Shown: in pieces, positions 15,279 to 23,315 of the stretch | Layout of the letters: every line of letters starts with the position of its first letter | Numbering within the stretch: position 1 is the first letter of the stretch | Source of the DNA: an uncultured Oscillibacter sp. | GTDB taxonomy: Bacteria; Bacillota; Clostridia; Oscillospirales; Oscillospiraceae | NCBI GenBank assembly: GCA_950097265.1 | Contig: CATNDJ010000017.1 | Span: forward strand, 1-37,432 | Direction of reading: 5' to 3' | DNA: 37,432 bases | Made by a program: the position numbers and the translations under genes | The notes under the pieces: generated by a model | Seen by the model: only the letters and a program-made list of their open reading frames with translations | The model's database searches: none | What the model was told of the DNA's origin: nothing

Positions 15279-15908
15279 TCAAATAGTGCCCAGCAGGGCC
15301 TCGATATTTCCTACGACGGTCTGGACCCCCGCCGCGGTCATGGGCAGGGTGTTGTCCCCCTGGAAGTCCCCCACGGCGTCCACCGTCAGGTTCCCGGCCT
15401 CCACCTTCAGCCCATGGCCGACGCCGTAGGGGAGCCCTCCGCCGCCGCTCACGGGCAGGGAACTCAGCAGCGTCTCCCCGGAGTACAGCCCCAGCTCCCC
15501 CTCCTCGGTGTAGCCCAGGCCGTCCCCCTTCCGGGCCAGCGCCTGTTCCCACAGCTCCGGCGTGGGGGGCTGGGCCTCCTCCCCCGGGGCCGCGCCGGAG
15601 CTGATATACCCCAAGTCCGCCCAGGCGGCAGGCAGCACGACCTGTTCCGCCGTATCCGTTCCGTACACCCCGGCCTCCAGCCGCCGTCCGGGGGTGGTCA
15701 GCACCTCCCAGGGGACGGCGCATTCCAGGTCTTCCCCCAGCAGCACGGAGGCGGTTTCATCTCCTGCCCGGAACACGGCGATTTTCCGGAGACCCACCCA
15801 GTCTTCCGAAAACCTGAATCTGACCCGGTAGACGTTTACGCTCCCGCTGGTCACAGGCTCCCCGCGCTGGGCTTTCAGTTGATTCTTCTTTGCGTAGAGT
15901 TCAAACAT
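15279..15908 (-). CDS. Phage baseplate/fibre protein with BppU-like N-terminus
   Basis: A 209-residue protein. The first 100 residues (MFELYAKKNQLKAQRGEPVT, then NVYRVRFRFSEDWVGL) are beta-rich and resemble the N-terminal domain of upper-baseplate proteins in Firmicute phages, which polymerises with tail structures. The C-terminal half is low-complexity and Gly/Pro-rich, ending in a helical segment (TAAGVQTVVGNIEALL). The family assignment is by eye and moderate. It sits between the two-HTH protein and the fibre-repeat gene. Confidence 0.62.
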   Translation of the reverse strand: MFELYAKKNQLKAQRGEPVTSGSVNVYRVRFRFSEDWVGLRKIAVFRAGDETASVLLGEDLECAVPWEVLTTPGRRLEAGVYGTDTAEQVVLPAAWADLGYISSGAAPGEEAQPPTPELWEQALARKGDGLGYTEEGELGLYSGETLLSSLPVSGGGGLPYGVGHGLKVEAGNLTVDAVGDFQGDNTLPMTAAGVQTVVGNIEALLGTI

Positions 15909-15927
15909 ATACTGCCTCCTTCCATAT

Positions 15928-16995
15928 CTACCCGGATCTTGGCCGAAAATTGCATGGGGCCGTCAAGGCCCCGCGCGTCTTCAGCCTTTGCCGGAAGGCC
16001 GCAAAGACCGCCTCCAGCCATTGGAATATAAACCCCTTGGGTTGGTCCTCCCGGCGGGCCAGCAGGGCCTCCAGCAGCTTTCCAGGCGGCTTCCCGCGGC
16101 CCCGGCGGACGGTAACCGTGGCGGGGGATTTCGGCAGAATATGGGACCGGGCGCTGTGCCCGCGCCGCTCCGGCGGCCGGTAGGGCCGGGGAGGAGGGAC
16201 GCCCTCGGGAACCAGCTCCGGGTGGTCTTCCAGCTCGCAGTACGCCTGCCAGGCCAGCTCATCCAGGGCCTCGGGATTTTCCAGAATCGTGTCCTGCCCG
16301 CCCAGCAGGGTTCCGATGTTCCGCAGCGCCCGTCGCAGGGTCCGGCTGATGGTGGCGTGATCCGTGCCGGCGAGTTCCCCGATCTCCCGCAGGGTCAGGC
16401 ACTCGGAATAGTACAGGTAAAAATAGACGGTCTGTTTGGGCGTCAGGGCCAGCAGCACGGCCCTGGCCGCCGCCGGGTCCTGCAGGTCCACCCGGGCGGA
16501 TTCCCCCCGGAGCTTCGCCTCGGTCATGGCCCGTTCCGTCTCCTCCCGAAGCTTCTTCTTTGCCAGGGCGATGGTCCGGGAGACGGTGGACTTGTTAACG
16601 CCCAGGTCCCCGGCGATCTCGGGGATGTTCCTGCCGGAGAGATAGCGCTCCAGCATCTCCCGCTGGCGGGGCGTCAGCAGGTCCAAGCCCTGGACCGCCG
16701 CCGCCTTCAGCCGGGCCCGGCCCTCGTCCGTCTCGCCGTCCAGGGCGGTTTGCTCCCGCCGCCAGTCCAGATACTGCTGGCGGTCTTTGGCGTAGTCCGC
16801 CGGCGTATTTTCGCCTCGCTTCCACCGCCCGGCGGTCAGGGCCCTGAGCTGGTCGTTTATATCCAGCAGTTCCTCGCTGACCATGAAGAGGGCCAGGTTG
16901 TCCCCCTCGCCCCGGGCCTGAAGGTCCAGTTCGTACTTCTTCCGGGCCAGCAGTTCACGCTTGCGGGCGCGAAGGGCTTCAATATTTGTCATCAT
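15928..16995 (-). CDS. DNA-binding protein with two sigma-70 region 4-like HTH domains
   Basis: A 355-residue protein (ATG at 16995 or 16992). Residues about 1-60 are coiled coil. Residues about 107-150 (LTPRQREMLERYLSGRNIPE, then VNKSTVSRTI) and about 184-228 (LTPKQTVYFYLYYSECLTLR, then TDHATISRTL) are two successive sigma region 4-like helix-turn-helix domains. No region 2 is visible, so it should not be a complete sigma factor. The C-terminus is basic and Pro/Arg-rich. It is encoded inside the tail operon between fibre genes, an unusual place for a regulator. It may control late transcription or packaging; the function is unknown. Confidence 0.8.
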   Translation of the reverse strand: MMTNIEALRARKRELLARKKYELDLQARGEGDNLALFMVSEELLDINDQLRALTAGRWKRGENTPADYAKDRQQYLDWRREQTALDGETDEGRARLKAAAVQGLDLLTPRQREMLERYLSGRNIPEIAGDLGVNKSTVSRTIALAKKKLREETERAMTEAKLRGESARVDLQDPAAARAVLLALTPKQTVYFYLYYSECLTLREIGELAGTDHATISRTLRRALRNIGTLLGGQDTILENPEALDELAWQAYCELEDHPELVPEGVPPPRPYRPPERRGHSARSHILPKSPATVTVRRGRGKPPGKLLEALLARREDQPKGFIFQWLEAVFAAFRQRLKTRGALTAPCNFRPRSG

Positions 16996-17218
16996 TTACC
17001 CTCCGGGCCTTCCAGCCCACGGCGGCGACGCCAGGGGAGCGGGGAAGGTCGTAATAGCCGTCCATAAGCCGCTGGACCGCCCGGACGTCTTGAAGAGCCT
17101 CCTGGAGGGGGCGCAGCTCCGCCGGGGAGGCCCCGGCCGCCTTCTTTTCCGCGATGCGCATGGCCAGTTTCGCCGACGCCTCCCGGTACTCAGAGACCAG
17201 CTCTTTCATGGTTGCCAC
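16979..17218 (-). CDS. Small helical phage protein
   Basis: A 79-residue protein from a GTG at 17218, which has AAGGAGG 9 bases upstream; an ATG at 17209 is the alternative and gives 76 residues. The much longer frame upstream of this point is a shadow of the preceding gene. The first 50 residues form charged amphipathic helices (EYREASAKLAMRIAEKK) and the tail is basic. Its 3' end overlaps the two-HTH gene by 17 bases, suggesting coupled translation, so it may be a partner of that protein. No family is recognised. Confidence 0.65.
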   Translation of the reverse strand: MATMKELVSEYREASAKLAMRIAEKKAAGASPAELRPLQEALQDVRAVQRLMDGYYDLPRSPGVAAVGWKARRVNDDKY

Positions 17219-17255
17219 GCCGCCGCCCCTCCTTCCGGTCAGTTCAAAAACTTCT

Positions 17256-17735
17256 TCATTCCGCCGCCGCCTCTCCTCCAACAGGGCCCAGGTCCTCCCA
17301 GCGCTCCGGCAGTTCGGCGGGGCCATAGGCGTTATCCGGCGCGAGGCAGCGCCAGATGTGTCCATTCTGGACACAACACTCCTCTTCCTGCCAGAGGCCC
17401 CGTGTTCCCTGGGGCGGCTGGTACTCCGCCGCCAGGGCCGGGTCCTTCGTGTGGCAGAGGTCCCAAAGGGAGACCGCCTTGTCCGGGCTCCAGTCCGGCT
17501 GCCGGGAGGCGTCGTGGGCCTGCCAGAGCGTATAGACCCGGCCCTGCCACTTGCAGGGGGTCCCGACGGGCACGTCCGAATAGTCACGCTGCCGCCAGGT
17601 GGGAATCTCCGCAGCGTGGGCGGTGAGATAGGTCCCGTCGGCCTCTCCGGCCACGGCCTTGGCCGCCAAGGCGGCAGCGTCCGCCGCGCCCTTGGCCCTC
17701 ATGGCGTCCAGCGCCAGGGTGTGAATATCAGCCAT
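17256..17735 (-). CDS. Phage tail protein with tandem carbohydrate-binding-like modules
   Basis: A 159-residue protein. I choose the ATG at 17735, preceded by AAGGAG; an upstream in-frame start lacks one. After a helical Ala-rich N-terminus (about 1-40) there are two aromatic modules resembling chitin-binding CBM5/12 folds. The first has WQGRVYTLWQAHDASRQPDW (about 63-82), the second NGHIWRCLAPD...ELPERW (about 124-146). Such modules in tail proteins usually bind cell-surface glycans, so host recognition is a reasonable inference. It overlaps the upstream gene by 8 bases. One of the dispersed TGTGTCC palindromes lies inside the coding sequence. Confidence 0.72.
   Translation of the reverse strand: MADIHTLALDAMRAKGAADAAALAAKAVAGEADGTYLTAHAAEIPTWRQRDYSDVPVGTPCKWQGRVYTLWQAHDASRQPDWSPDKAVSLWDLCHTKDPALAAEYQPPQGTRGLWQEEECCVQNGHIWRCLAPDNAYGPAELPERWEDLGPVGGEAAAE
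17357..17375. repeat. Dispersed palindrome, copy 1 (variant centre)
   Basis: TGTGTCCA-TTC-TGGACACA, with 8-base arms that are perfectly complementary. Same arms as the copies at 22651 and 29569 but a different centre. It lies within the carbohydrate-binding-like gene, where it encodes Cys-Val-Gln-Asn-Gly-His. Confidence 0.8.
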
Positions 17736-18162
17736 TGCTCTCCACTCCTTCCTCATAGGCGGAGGCCAGCTCCGCTTCCTTCGTCCGGGCATCGGTCACC
17801 TGCCCGGACAGCGCCGCGTTCCGTCCCTCCAACTCCTCGATGCGGGCCTGGTAGCCCGTTACGTCGCCCAGGTACTGTTTGGCGGTGGTAACGGTCACAT
17901 TGAAGTATCCGGCATTGTGGTGGTACTCGATGTTGCCCAGCTGGAAGCCGTAGCCCTCCGGGAGTCCCGCCTCGTTTGCCGGGCAGGCGGGGAGGTGCTG
18001 GACGGAGGGGCGGGCCCAGTCGACGGCCTCGATGCTCTCCAGCGTGGCGCCGTTCTCCCGCTCGAAGATAATGGAGTAGCTGCCGTTGACGCTCCCATGG
18101 CGGGTAATGGGCCCGGCGATCAGGCCGTCGATCTTCCAGTGCTTTCCGTAAGGTACGCTCAT
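17728..18162 (-). CDS. Phage tail accessory protein with coiled-coil C-terminus
   Basis: A 144-residue protein. The first 90 residues are beta-like with aromatic residues (HGSVNGSYSIIFERENG). The last 45 form a heptad-type coiled coil (YQARIEELEGRNAALSGQVT), which could make a trimer. The start at 18162 has GAAAGGAGAAG upstream. It lies just after the main tail-fibre gene, where assembly chaperones or fibre subunits are common. No family is recognised. Confidence 0.68.
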   Translation of the reverse strand: MSVPYGKHWKIDGLIAGPITRHGSVNGSYSIIFERENGATLESIEAVDWARPSVQHLPACPANEAGLPEGYGFQLGNIEYHHNAGYFNVTVTTAKQYLGDVTGYQARIEELEGRNAALSGQVTDARTKEAELASAYEEGVESNG

Positions 18163-18177
18163 AAAAAACTTCTCCTT

Positions 18178-19092
18178 TCAGCCCACAAACAGAATTTTTC
18201 CAGGGTAGGGATCGCTGCTGGACAGCGTGACGGTCCCGGCCTCTTCGTCATAGTCCGCGCCGGTGCCGAAGGCCGCCCAGGTGTTGGTGATGTACCTGCC
18301 GTCCACCTGGTGGAAGACCTGGAAGCTGAAATCGCCGCTCTTGCGCTTATGTGCCTCGGCGGGGATGACGATCTCATAGCCCAGGGACCCGTCGTAGGCG
18401 GGAGGGTCCTCCGGGCCGCCCGCCGCGGCGCTGTCCTCCTCCCCGCCGCTCTCCCCGGCTTCGTCCGCCGCCAGGGCCTCTCCCGTCTCCTCCGGTACCC
18501 AGGAGGCGGGCGGCCCCCAGTCCTCCGCCGTGAAGGCAAAGACGGCGGAGCCCAGGGCGGCGTGGGCCTTGTAGTCCTGATTGTGCTGCGCCAGCAGCTG
18601 TATCATGTCCTCCAGGCTGACCGTATCCAGAGAGGGCTTCACCACGATGTTCAGTGCGTTGGCGTCTGTGACGATCAGGTGTATGACGACGTCCAGTTTC
18701 CCGCCCGCGCCGGACTCCGGCCAGGCCTTCTCCATGTCCGGCGTGTTGCAGATGCCGATCAGCGTCCCCGCACGGTCGAAGACGCCCAGCTCTCGGACGG
18801 TGAAGCCCCCGGCAGCGGCGGGGATCACGCCCTTGATGTCCACCATTTTGGGGTTCAAGGGATTTAGCATATAGGCGGCGATCTCTCCCCGCCAGACTTC
18901 GTTGGCCAGGGCCGTCTGCTCCACCGAGGGTTCGTACCAGCCGCCTCCGCCGTCTCCGGCGGCAATCTCCACCACATCCAGCTTCGTCCCCGCTAGGACG
19001 TTCCCGGCGATGGCGGCCTCGCCCAGGACGGTGAGCTTGGTCCCGTACTGTCTCCCGCCGCCGTTGACGGCGATCTCGTTTCTCGCTGTCAT
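18178..19092 (-). CDS. Phage tail fibre protein (DUF3751-like N-terminus)
   Basis: A 304-residue protein. The first 150 residues (GTKLTVLGEAAIAGNVLAGT, MVDIKGVIPAAAGGFTVRELGVFD, then GKLDVVIHLIVTDANALNIV) match the conserved baseplate-attachment region of contractile-tail fibres of the P2 H/DUF3751 type. The C-terminal half carries an Asp/Glu/Ala-rich linker and a beta domain likely to face the host. It overlaps the upstream baseplate gene by 4 bases. No tail-fibre chaperone gene with clear similarity follows, only the coiled-coil gene. Confidence 0.85.
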   Translation of the reverse strand: MTARNEIAVNGGGRQYGTKLTVLGEAAIAGNVLAGTKLDVVEIAAGDGGGGWYEPSVEQTALANEVWRGEIAAYMLNPLNPKMVDIKGVIPAAAGGFTVRELGVFDRAGTLIGICNTPDMEKAWPESGAGGKLDVVIHLIVTDANALNIVVKPSLDTVSLEDMIQLLAQHNQDYKAHAALGSAVFAFTAEDWGPPASWVPEETGEALAADEAGESGGEEDSAAAGGPEDPPAYDGSLGYEIVIPAEAHKRKSGDFSFQVFHQVDGRYITNTWAAFGTGADYDEEAGTVTLSSSDPYPGKILFVG

Positions 19093-19718
19093 GGCTCCTC
19101 CTGTTCCGCCGGATAGACCTCAATCCGGCCATGGTGTTCCGTGACGGCTCCCACCGCCGCCGCTTTTGTAATCTCCACACTTCGCATGGCCGGAGGCCAG
19201 ACCTCCAGCTCTCCCCTGGCCTCCGTCACAAGGCCCACGCCAGCGTTCAGGGCGGTTTCCGCGTCGTAGAAAAAGATGTAGTCCCACTGCAGGTGGGCGG
19301 GGATCAGCTCCCGGATGGAGACGGTAACGTCCCGTATGTTGGGCGGAACGCCGTTGGTCTCCACGAAGCGGATCTCAAAGCGGAACTGGTCCGCATACTC
19401 CGCCACCTCCGCTCTCTGGCCGGACCAGATTTCAGCGGAGCTTTTCACCAGGGCCACGGTGGTCACATCCGCGCCTAGCAGCTTGACCCGGATACGGCTC
19501 CGTCGGGTATCTAAATCTTTTCCCTCGTCCACGGGGATGCCCAGGGTTTCTTCCCAGTACCGGAGGCCCCAGGTGGCGGTTTCCACGCAGAGCTGGTCCA
19601 GAGCGCTGTCCCTGGCGGACCAGAGGGCCAGCAGCTCCGGCTCCAGGGCCTCCTGGATGTCCCGGAACTCCTCTGAACCGGCCAGGAAGGCCGGATACCG
19701 GGCGACGAAGGGCCTCAT
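19089..19718 (-). CDS. Baseplate wedge protein, DUF2313/XkdU-like
   Basis: A 209-residue protein that fits the YmfQ/XkdU (DUF2313) family by size, content and position directly after baseplate J. The RSRIRVKLLGADVTTVALVK segment and the early W-rich helix (LRYWEETLGIPVDEGKD) are typical. In PBSX-type and P2-type tails this protein closes the baseplate wedge and anchors the fibre. Start and stop overlap both neighbours by 4 bases. Confidence 0.85.
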   Translation of the reverse strand: MRPFVARYPAFLAGSEEFRDIQEALEPELLALWSARDSALDQLCVETATWGLRYWEETLGIPVDEGKDLDTRRSRIRVKLLGADVTTVALVKSSAEIWSGQRAEVAEYADQFRFEIRFVETNGVPPNIRDVTVSIRELIPAHLQWDYIFFYDAETALNAGVGLVTEARGELEVWPPAMRSVEITKAAAVGAVTEHHGRIEVYPAEQEEP

Positions 19719-20806
19719 GTCGCCGTCACCTCCTTCAGCACCGGCAGCGTGTCTGCCGGGATGGTCAGATTCTCCGTCCCGCCGTTCAGGGTCAGGGCGG
19801 TGTAGTCGACGACGCCGGGGATGGACAGCAGCAGGAAAGCAATCCGGTTGAAGAGGACCGCGTAGACCCCCGCGTCCATGGACTCAAACTGAAGGTCCAC
19901 GCTGCCGCCGAAGGCGGCCACTGCCGTGGCGTGGAGGTACTCCCGCACCGCTTCCTCCAGCGCCGCCCGGACGGTGGAGACGCCCACGCCGCTTTCCAGG
20001 GTCACGGAGGCCTCCACACGGACCTCCAAGGTCTTGGCGGCCTCCACCGTGACGGCGGGTCCGATAGGCCGTTCCTCCTCGATGTGGGCCGCGCAGGCCG
20101 CTACGGCCGCCGGCGTGGCGGGCTGAAGGTCCTGGTCCGCCACGATGACCTTCACCGTGCCGGGACCGTTCCACTTGCTGACGATCCGGGCGGCCCCCAC
20201 GCCCTCCACCTCCTTGGCCCAGCGCTGGTAGTGCCAGGGGTTGCCGGAGGTGGCGGGCTTGCGCATCCGCTCCAGGTAGCGCGCCAGCAGGCCCTCGTCC
20301 GTCTCCGGGGCCGCGCCGCCGTCCGCCGCCCGGTTGGAGAAGCCGGAGACGCCGCCGTAGTTCCGCAGGGCCGTGACGATCTCCCCGGCGGCGATGTTGT
20401 ACGCGTCCCCGGCCTCCGAGGCGGCGAGGGTTCCCATCCCGGTCCCGTCCCGAATCGTGACGGGGGCTTCCAGGTAGAAGGCCAGGCCGGAGGCCGTGTA
20501 GTATACCGCCCCGGCGGGGATAGCCGCGCCGTCCGTCCCCGTGAAGGTGATGGCGCAGCGGGCGAGGCTTCCGGCCTTGCGGACGACCCCCACGGTCCCC
20601 GCCTGCTTGTCGATGTAGGGCCCGCTGGTCTCGTCCACGTAGAAGGCCGGGACCAGGGCGTCCAGGCTGTGGTACACCTCGCTGATCTCCTCCGCCGCCG
20701 CGGCGATGATATCGCCCGTAAAGCTGCCCTCCCGGGTCTGGAGCTCCGTTTTCATCCGCCCCAGGATACGGCCCCGAATATTCTCCGGCGTCATGCCTTC
20801 AAACAT
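19715..20806 (-). CDS. Baseplate J family protein, XkdT-like
   Basis: A 363-residue member of the baseplate J family, the main wedge component of contractile tails. The N-terminus (RILGRMKTELQTREGSFTGD) and the central GGVSGFSNRAADGGAAPETDEGLLARYLERMRKPATSGN region are typical, the latter with the conserved LLARxLxRxxxPATSGN sequence. It overlaps the XkdS-like gene upstream by 8 bases and the DUF2313 gene downstream by 4 bases. Confidence 0.93.
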   Translation of the reverse strand: MFEGMTPENIRGRILGRMKTELQTREGSFTGDIIAAAAEEISEVYHSLDALVPAFYVDETSGPYIDKQAGTVGVVRKAGSLARCAITFTGTDGAAIPAGAVYYTASGLAFYLEAPVTIRDGTGMGTLAASEAGDAYNIAAGEIVTALRNYGGVSGFSNRAADGGAAPETDEGLLARYLERMRKPATSGNPWHYQRWAKEVEGVGAARIVSKWNGPGTVKVIVADQDLQPATPAAVAACAAHIEEERPIGPAVTVEAAKTLEVRVEASVTLESGVGVSTVRAALEEAVREYLHATAVAAFGGSVDLQFESMDAGVYAVLFNRIAFLLLSIPGVVDYTALTLNGGTENLTIPADTLPVLKEVTAT

Positions 20807-21218
20807 AAACGCTTACCTCCCCGTAAATGGTCTCCACCTCGCAGGAGATGGTCAAATCGTCCTCCTGAAACGTCACGTCCACCTGGCGCACCGCCCGGAT
20901 GTACGGGTTGATCTGGAGGGCCTCCCGCACGTAGCGGACGGCCTCGCTCCGCTTCACCGCCGGGGTGAAGGACCGGCCAATCAGACTTTCCACCTCGCTG
21001 CCGTAATCCCAGGAGTAGACGCTGTAATGAAACCGGGCGGTCATCAGGGTCTTCCAGATCCACACCCTCACCGCCTCGGCCCCAGAGACCACCAGGGGCT
21101 TTCCGCCGGAGAACACCGGCGTGCCCTTGTCGAAATCCCAGGCCGCCTCCTTGCACAGGGGAAGCCGCCGGGGCTCCGCCGCCGCCTCCGGCTGCACAAT
21201 GGGGAAAATACCGCTCAT
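20799..21218 (-). CDS. Baseplate protein, DUF2634/XkdS-like
   Basis: A 139-residue protein with the gp25/DUF2634 features: WDFDKGTPVFSGGKPLVVSG near the N-terminus, then RFHYSVYSWDYGSEVESLIG and a C-terminal beta region. It attaches the wedge to the tail hub region in PBSX-type tails. It lies between the DUF2577 and baseplate J genes, as in PBSX. Confidence 0.88.
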   Translation of the reverse strand: MSGIFPIVQPEAAAEPRRLPLCKEAAWDFDKGTPVFSGGKPLVVSGAEAVRVWIWKTLMTARFHYSVYSWDYGSEVESLIGRSFTPAVKRSEAVRYVREALQINPYIRAVRQVDVTFQEDDLTISCEVETIYGEVSVYV

Positions 21219-21634
21219 CCCGCCTTCACCACCTTGTCGATTAGATAAAAGGTCTGGTCATCCTCCGTCAGCAGCAGCACCTCGTCCCCGGGCTTCAGCA
21301 CCGGCTCCGCTTGGGTGGCCGTACAATGGGGCGTCGACAGCGTGCCAGAGTGGACGGACATGGAGCTGTGAGACCCATAGCCGCAGGAGGCCTGGATGGA
21401 GAGACTCCCGTTCACGCCGGTACACGCCAGCTCCAGCAGCTCCTGATGGCCCTGCACCAGCCGGTGGGAGATATAGAACCGCTCCACCTCCTGGATGGTC
21501 CCCGCCACCTCCACCTTCAGCGGGTCCGCCGAGAGGACGGCGCCCCGGAGCAGGTGGATGGGACCCATGGGCCCTTTGGGCTCCGCCGCCTCCCGCATCA
21601 TGGAGGCCATGGCGCTGTATGGGTTTTCCCGCAT
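21215..21634 (-). CDS. Baseplate protein, DUF2577/XkdR-like
   Basis: A 139-residue protein whose N-terminal helix (NPYSAMASMMREA) and central beta domain ending in VLKPGDEVLLLTEDDQTFYL fit DUF2577, an OB-like hub/spike component. It follows the hub protein and overlaps the DUF2634 gene, the usual PBSX order. Confidence 0.85.
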   Translation of the reverse strand: MRENPYSAMASMMREAAEPKGPMGPIHLLRGAVLSADPLKVEVAGTIQEVERFYISHRLVQGHQELLELACTGVNGSLSIQASCGYGSHSSMSVHSGTLSTPHCTATQAEPVLKPGDEVLLLTEDDQTFYLIDKVVKAG

Positions 21635-21638
21635 CGTA

Positions 21639-22628
21639 TCACTCCTTTGGCAGGCTGCCCGCCGTCTGCTTGTCCATCAAATTCCGAAAGTCCAGGGTCA
21701 CCTTGGTCTGATAGATTCCCCGCCGGACCGTGTGGCTGTCCGCCGTGATCCAGAACAGGCCATCCACGCCGGTGACGGGCTCGTGGACCGCCACGGCGTT
21801 GCCGGTGATGAGCTTCACATTTCCCAGGCACTGGGCGGTGATGGTTGTGGAGATCCCGTTCTGCTCCAGGATGTCCCTGGCGGCGGCCTCCGGGTTCTCC
21901 TTATCGCTGGCCCGGATGGCCTGCTGCATGAGACCGTAGAGGGCGATGTAGTTTTCCGGGCTGTCGTACTCCGCCACCTTTTTGAATTTGTCGTCGTCGT
22001 AGACCGCCACCCGGTTCACCATCTTTTCGATGCTCTCCGCCGACCGGCAGGAAATCAGGTTGCTCCCCGGCGCCAGTCGGATGCTCTCCGGGCCTATGGC
22101 CTTCTCCACCACCTCCAGGTGGTTGGAGCGGAAGCGGATTTGATACTGCTTCCCGGTCTGCTCCGCCGCCAGGGTGTACATGGTCTGGATGATCTGGTAG
22201 AGGCTGACGCCCAGGAAGTTTCGGCTCAAAGGGACTCCCGTGGCCGCCAAATCCCCGCAGGGAATGCCGAACTCCCCGCAGAGCTGGGCCGTGACGGCCT
22301 CCGGCGTCTGCTTCCGCACCGCCATGTAGGTGCTGTTCCGCTTTAAGTAAAGGCCGTTGTCCAGGGCAGAGCAGTCTATCGTCTTCCCCAGGCTGTCCCG
22401 GTTCCGGGAGACGATGCGCCCGGAGAACAGGATGTCCGCGTCCTTGTAGAGCCGCGCCATGCCGCCCAGGTCCGCCAGGGCCTCCGAGAGGATGGAGAAG
22501 GTCAGCTGCCGGGCGCAGTCCTTATAGCTCCCGCTCCAGGTCTTCGCCTGGACCTTCTCGGTGACGTGTTCCGTTTTCGCCCCGTCCACGGACCAGGTGC
22601 GGATCTTCAAAAGGTCGTCGTATGCCAC
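21639..22628 (-). CDS. Tail hub protein, XkdQ-like
   Basis: A 329-residue protein matching the XkdQ/gp27-type hub by size, sequence character and location between the LysM protein and DUF2577. It starts at a GTG (22628) with a GGGGAG ribosome site. The N-terminus carries the typical beta strand with YKDCARQLTFSILS. The hub links the tube to the baseplate. The 44-base gap upstream contains one of the dispersed palindromes. Confidence 0.85.
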   Translation of the reverse strand: MAYDDLLKIRTWSVDGAKTEHVTEKVQAKTWSGSYKDCARQLTFSILSEALADLGGMARLYKDADILFSGRIVSRNRDSLGKTIDCSALDNGLYLKRNSTYMAVRKQTPEAVTAQLCGEFGIPCGDLAATGVPLSRNFLGVSLYQIIQTMYTLAAEQTGKQYQIRFRSNHLEVVEKAIGPESIRLAPGSNLISCRSAESIEKMVNRVAVYDDDKFKKVAEYDSPENYIALYGLMQQAIRASDKENPEAAARDILEQNGISTTITAQCLGNVKLITGNAVAVHEPVTGVDGLFWITADSHTVRRGIYQTKVTLDFRNLMDKQTAGSLPKE

Positions 22629-22650
22629 TCAAATCTCCCCTCTCGGCGGA

Positions 22651-22669
22651 TGTGTCCAAGTTGGACACA
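22651..22669. repeat. Dispersed palindrome, copy 2
   Basis: TGTGTCCAA-G-TTGGACACA, a perfect palindrome with 9-base arms, flanked by A and T that extend it by one pair. It lies in the short gap between the LysM and hub genes, the only copy that is intergenic. On the minus strand it is not followed by a T run, so it is unlikely to be a terminator for the late operon. Confidence 0.9.
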
Positions 22670-22672
22670 TTT

Positions 22673-23314
22673 TTACAGGCTCCCCTTGTCCGGCAGCTTC
22701 ACCACCTGGCCGGGGTAGATCAGGTTCGCGTTCTTGATGCCGTTGGCCTCCGCCAGCTTCCAGGCCAGGGTCCCGTCCCCATAGGTCCGCCTGCAGATGC
22801 CCCAAAGGGTATCCCCTTTGGTCACGGTGTAGGAGCCCTCTTCCTTCTTTTCCTGGGGCGCGGCCCGGCCCTTGTTCCCGGTGTCCTGGCGGACCTCCGT
22901 GCTCTCCTCCGCCAGCTCCCGGTACTGCCGCAGCTCCAGCGTGACATATACGTCCCCTGTGCCGTCCCGCTGCCCATGGCCCACGGGGCCCAGCAGCACC
23001 GGCAGGTTCACCGGCGTGTCCGTGACGATGAAGCGCAGCACGTCGCCGCTGTTGGACCACTCCGTCAGCCGGTCCACCACGGCATAGGGCTCCCCGGTCC
23101 AGCCTGCGGAAGTATAGTTCCGCTCCGAAGAGGGTAGCAGGAACTCCATCCGCTCGTTGAACAGGCTCTTCAAGCCCGGGAGGTTTACCTGTCCCGTGTC
23201 CGTCATGTCCAGGGTCTCCACGGACCGGCCCTCCGCCACGGTGAAGCCCGGCGGGGTCACCGGCATGACCAGCTCCTGGTTGGTCTTCACGTTGCGGAAG
23301 ATGATCTCTATCAT
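22673..23314 (-). CDS. LysM tail/baseplate protein, XkdP-like
   Basis: A 213-residue protein. The N-terminal 130 residues form a beta-rich domain found in XkdP-like tail proteins. Residues 161-208 form a LysM domain (SYTVTKGDTLWGICRRTYGD, ending YPGQVVKLP), which binds peptidoglycan glycans. In PBSX-type phages this protein follows the tape measure and may help the tail tip engage the wall. An acidic linker joins the two domains. Confidence 0.9.
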   Translation of the reverse strand: MIEIIFRNVKTNQELVMPVTPPGFTVAEGRSVETLDMTDTGQVNLPGLKSLFNERMEFLLPSSERNYTSAGWTGEPYAVVDRLTEWSNSGDVLRFIVTDTPVNLPVLLGPVGHGQRDGTGDVYVTLELRQYRELAEESTEVRQDTGNKGRAAPQEKKEEGSYTVTKGDTLWGICRRTYGDGTLAWKLAEANGIKNANLIYPGQVVKLPDKGSL

Positions 23315-23315
23315 C

